Assembly: GCF_900454835.1 (NCBI RefSeq)
Contig: NZ_UGTM01000001.1
Coordinates: 1,116,501 to 1,180,500 of the forward strand
Source of the DNA: Prevotella denticola
Lineage (GTDB): Bacteria; Bacteroidota; Bacteroidia; Bacteroidales; Bacteroidaceae
DNA: 64,000 nucleotides
Direction: 5' to 3'
The position numbers and the translations under genes were made by a program. This document shows, in pieces, positions 61,868-64,000 of the stretch. Below the pieces are notes generated by a model. The model did no database searches and was not told the origin of the DNA. It saw nothing but the letters and a program-made list of their open reading frames with translations. Every line of letters starts with the position of its first letter. Position 1 is the first letter of the stretch.

Positions 61868-62824
61868 TTAGCCTTTAAACATATCTTTGATTCCACCGAT
61901 AGAACCCATGAGGTTGGTTGCCTCGAACGGAAGGTAGACCGTCTTCTGATTGCTGTTCTGTGCAAGTTCCGTGAGCATCTGGATATACTTCTGTGCAATA
62001 AGATAATTGGCCGGATTCGTACACTGCCCTACTGCATCCGTGATTTTCTGAATGGCAATGGCTTCTGCCTCTGCCTTGCGGATACGTGCCTGTGCCTGAC
62101 CCTCGGCTATAAGAATCTGCTGCTGCTTGTCAGCTTCGGCACGGTTGATGGCAGCCTGCTTCTCGCCTTCCGACTGCAGGATGGCCGACTGCTTCTGCCC
62201 TTCACTGGTAAGAATCGTGGCACGCTTATTCCGTTCTGCCTGCATCTGTTTCTCCATGGCCTGCGAGACGCTTGCCGGAGGAGTTATATCCTGAAGTTCT
62301 ACACGGTTCACCTTGATGCCCCATTTGTTCGTTGCATCATCGAGCACCGAACGCAGCTTGGTATTAATAGTATCGCGCGAGGTCAATGTCTGATCGAGTT
62401 CCATCTCACCGATGATGTTGCGGAGTGTCGTCTGCGTCAGTTTCTCGATGGCGTTCGGCAGGTTGTTGATTTCATAGACCGCCTTGAACGGATCGACGAT
62501 CTGGAAATAGAGCAGTGCATTGATCTGCATCTGAATGTTATCCTTGGTGATGACATTCTGACGGTCGAAGTCGTACACCTGTTCGCGCAGGTCGATGGAA
62601 TTGGTATAGGTATAACGCCCGGCACGCAGGGCAACGATGTCCTTTGCATGGTCGATGAAAGGAATGATGACGTTGATGCCCGGCTGGAGCGTTGCATAAT
62701 ATTTACCCAGGCGTTCGATGATTTTTGTCTCGCTCTGTGAGATAATGACGATTGACATCTTGGCAAATACAATTGCCAACACAACAAATGCAACCAGCAC
62801 ATAAGTTAAAATATCCATAAGCAT
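61868..62824 (-). CDS. SPFH/band-7 membrane protein (QmcA/paraslipin type)
   Basis: 318 residues. An N-terminal membrane helix (about 4-23), then the band-7/SPFH domain (about 25-190; IIERLGKYYATLQPGINVIIP, DITPPASVSQAM) and a coiled coil with repeated SEGxKQ/AEAxxQ elements (about 190-265). Members form large rings in the membrane that organise microdomains and proteases. It is the second gene of the operon, 94 nt after NfeD, the usual partner, and is followed by the WecB-like gene only 3 nt after its stop. Confidence 0.93.
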   Translation of the reverse strand: MLMDILTYVLVAFVVLAIVFAKMSIVIISQSETKIIERLGKYYATLQPGINVIIPFIDHAKDIVALRAGRYTYTNSIDLREQVYDFDRQNVITKDNIQMQINALLYFQIVDPFKAVYEINNLPNAIEKLTQTTLRNIIGEMELDQTLTSRDTINTKLRSVLDDATNKWGIKVNRVELQDITPPASVSQAMEKQMQAERNKRATILTSEGQKQSAILQSEGEKQAAINRAEADKQQQILIAEGQAQARIRKAEAEAIAIQKITDAVGQCTNPANYLIAQKYIQMLTELAQNSNQKTVYLPFEATNLMGSIGGIKDMFKG

Positions 62825-62918
62825 TAATTTTTATACTGTCCTCTTTTCACCCCTCTGCAGGGAGAAGAACAGGACAGAAGGTTTGAAAAAATGTTTCCAA
62901 TCAGCTGTCGGGCACGCA

Positions 62919-63368
62919 TCAGCAACGCTCAACAGTAGCAATAATAGAGTCGAGCCAGAGAACCCGCACGCCCTTCCCCCTGCCAATTTCCGTACCGTCA
63001 ACCGACTTTGCCTTCCACGAGTCGCCGTCGATTTTCACTCTTCCGTATCCACCAGCCTCAATCGTGTCCGTCACTTTTCCTTCACGGCCGATCAACGCAT
63101 CTACGTTGCTTCTTCTTCCATCTGCACCCTGGTGGAGATACTTCAGTGCTACCGGGCGAATCAGAAAAATACTCAACACCGTAAAGACAACGAACACAAT
63201 GACCTGTACAACGACACTATCCGCGAATACAGAGACGAGCGAAGCACAGAAACTTCCTATGGCAAAACACATGATGTAGAAGTCTCCGTTCATCATTTCC
63301 AGTATCAGACAGACGAGGCCGACCAGCACCCATGCCAGCCATAGATTTTGTACCAGATAATCAATCAT
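62919..63368 (-). CDS. NfeD-like membrane protein
   Basis: 149 residues. Three N-terminal membrane helices (about 9-25, 29-45, 50-75) precede a soluble OB-fold domain (about 90-149; GREGKVTDTIEAGGYGRVKIDGDSW). NfeD proteins bind SPFH partners; the adjacent SPFH gene fits. A -7-like TATCTTTA lies at 63394-63401 on the minus strand, one base off consensus. The OB fold may regulate assembly of the SPFH complex. Confidence 0.93.
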   Translation of the reverse strand: MIDYLVQNLWLAWVLVGLVCLILEMMNGDFYIMCFAIGSFCASLVSVFADSVVVQVIVFVVFTVLSIFLIRPVALKYLHQGADGRRSNVDALIGREGKVTDTIEAGGYGRVKIDGDSWKAKSVDGTEIGRGKGVRVLWLDSIIATVERC

Positions 63369-64000
63369 AGTTTCAAGGGTTTGATTTCGTCCGTAAAGAT
63401 AGTAATAAAACCTGATTCTGTCAAATCTTCACAGGAAAAAGAGTTAAATAGTGAGGATTTTCCCGTTTCCACTCTCTCAGACTATCATTATAAACACGGG
63501 AAAGCACTTTCTACTGTCATTGCAAAGCAGCTCAAATCCGAATGAAAGCAGTCTATACTGACCAGGAGTACATTTCCGCATCAGCCGGGACAACCGGAAA
63601 ATCCGCTCTGTACGGAAAGGAAAGATGTTTACATTCTTCCGCCATGACAACGATGTTTTTCTCTATTGCGACGGAATTGAACAAGAGGGAAGTGTCAGAC
63701 AGAATCGAAACATACCACTGTCTGCATCCCGACTAACGCCTGTCTGGGATTCAATCAGTGCTTACCTGCACGCCAATTAACGCCTGTTTGCAACGCAACT
63801 AAGCACCTTTTCTTATACAGGGGACTATTCTGCTGATTACAAGCTGTTTACAGGTCTTCCTAAACACTCATTTCCCTCCCCGTCATCCATCTCTTTCGGC
63901 TTTCCCGACGATAACAGATTCCCGGTAAAACAATCAATACAGAGAAAGTGAATCCACAGATTGGAATCGGAAAACATTTTACAAAATTCCATTTTGTCCT
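63369..64000. other. Gene-free end of the window with a dispersed repeat
   Basis: About 630 bp with no credible gene. It holds the second copy of the ~80-bp repeat (63732-63815). Small ORFs here (for example 63542-63736) have no family features. Confidence 0.55.
63732..63815 (-). repeat. Dispersed ~80-bp repeat, copy 2
   Basis: Reverse complement aligns with 28203-28285. Minus-strand blocks AAGGTGCTTAGTTGC, TTGCAAACAGGCG, GGTAAGCACTGATTG and CAGGCGTTAGT are shared. The GTGCTTA/TAAGCAC inverted repeat is kept. Confidence 0.8.

Overview
The window reads as a chromosomal segment of a Bacteroidota bacterium, most likely in the Prevotella/Segatella group (Prevotellaceae). The case rests on promoters of the Bacteroidota type (TTTG, about 20 nt, TAnnTTTG, usually ending in CTTTGCA) ahead of many genes, almost no Shine-Dalgarno sites, and lineage-typical proteins: a PorE-like TPR/beta-propeller/OmpA lipoprotein, a fimbrillin-like lipoprotein, a UpxY-type NusG paralogue, DUF4492 ahead of cydAB, a FeoB-associated Cys-rich peptide, and a DUF2723 (GT117) membrane protein. 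No prophage, complete insertion sequence, CRISPR array or conjugative element was seen. Most of the window is core genome; the accessory signal lies in the intergenic DNA.

Layout. 1-6.4 kb (+): the 3' part of mutS2, a PorE-like lipoprotein, an RsmF-type rRNA methylase, thyA and folA. 6.4-12.6 kb: palindrome clusters and paired direct repeats flank a ThrE-like transporter (-). They are followed by a 927-residue fimbrillin-like lipoprotein (-), a 57-residue acidic protein, and a long leader with an 18-unit dinucleotide tract. 12.6-18.9 kb: glycerate kinase (-) diverges from sppA, lpxK, punA and thiL (+), then tRNA-Phe. 18.9-23.1 kb: a roughly 360-bp dispersed element, a thioredoxin lipoprotein and MarR regulator (+), and a TrpF-like/TrpG-like/UpxY operon (-). 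23.1-28 kb: a 42-residue protein and rpe (+), the kdsA-kdsD-cardiolipin synthase operon (-), and a small outer-membrane barrel (+). 28-36 kb: an MscS-type channel (-), a BadF/GlcNAc-kinase-like protein, a MATE exporter overlapping an HMA-AraC regulator, and infC-rpmI-rplT. 36-41.5 kb (-): fur-purA-hisS, tRNA-Cys, a FeoB-associated peptide, DUF1232, a membrane protein and rnpB. 41.5-45.5 kb: the second copy of the dispersed element, then cytochrome bd oxidase (-). 45.5-51 kb (+): a TolC/HlyD/two-permease export operon. 51-60.6 kb (+): topB, the DUF2723 protein, a polysaccharide deacetylase, queG, a cupin, a small lipoprotein and a GNAT acetyltransferase. 60.7-63.4 kb (-): an NfeD-SPFH-WecB-like operon.

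Themes. Much of the content concerns the envelope: Kdo synthesis (kdsA, kdsD) and lipid A (lpxK), cardiolipin synthesis, mechanosensation, secretion, export and surface adhesins. Respiration and iron appear as cydAB, fur and the Feo-associated peptide; translation and nucleotide metabolism supply the housekeeping core.

The least explained material is: (i) a two-copy ~360-bp element in opposite orientations near tRNA-Phe and rnpB; (ii) a WecB homologue that has lost three of the five classical active-site residues and sits directly after an SPFH-NfeD pair; (iii) a dinucleotide tract plus perfect inverted repeat in the fimbrillin leader; (iv) a perfect inverted repeat bracketing the efflux promoter; and (v) several families of short intergenic repeats. 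All assignments are from reading the sequence only; no database search was possible.
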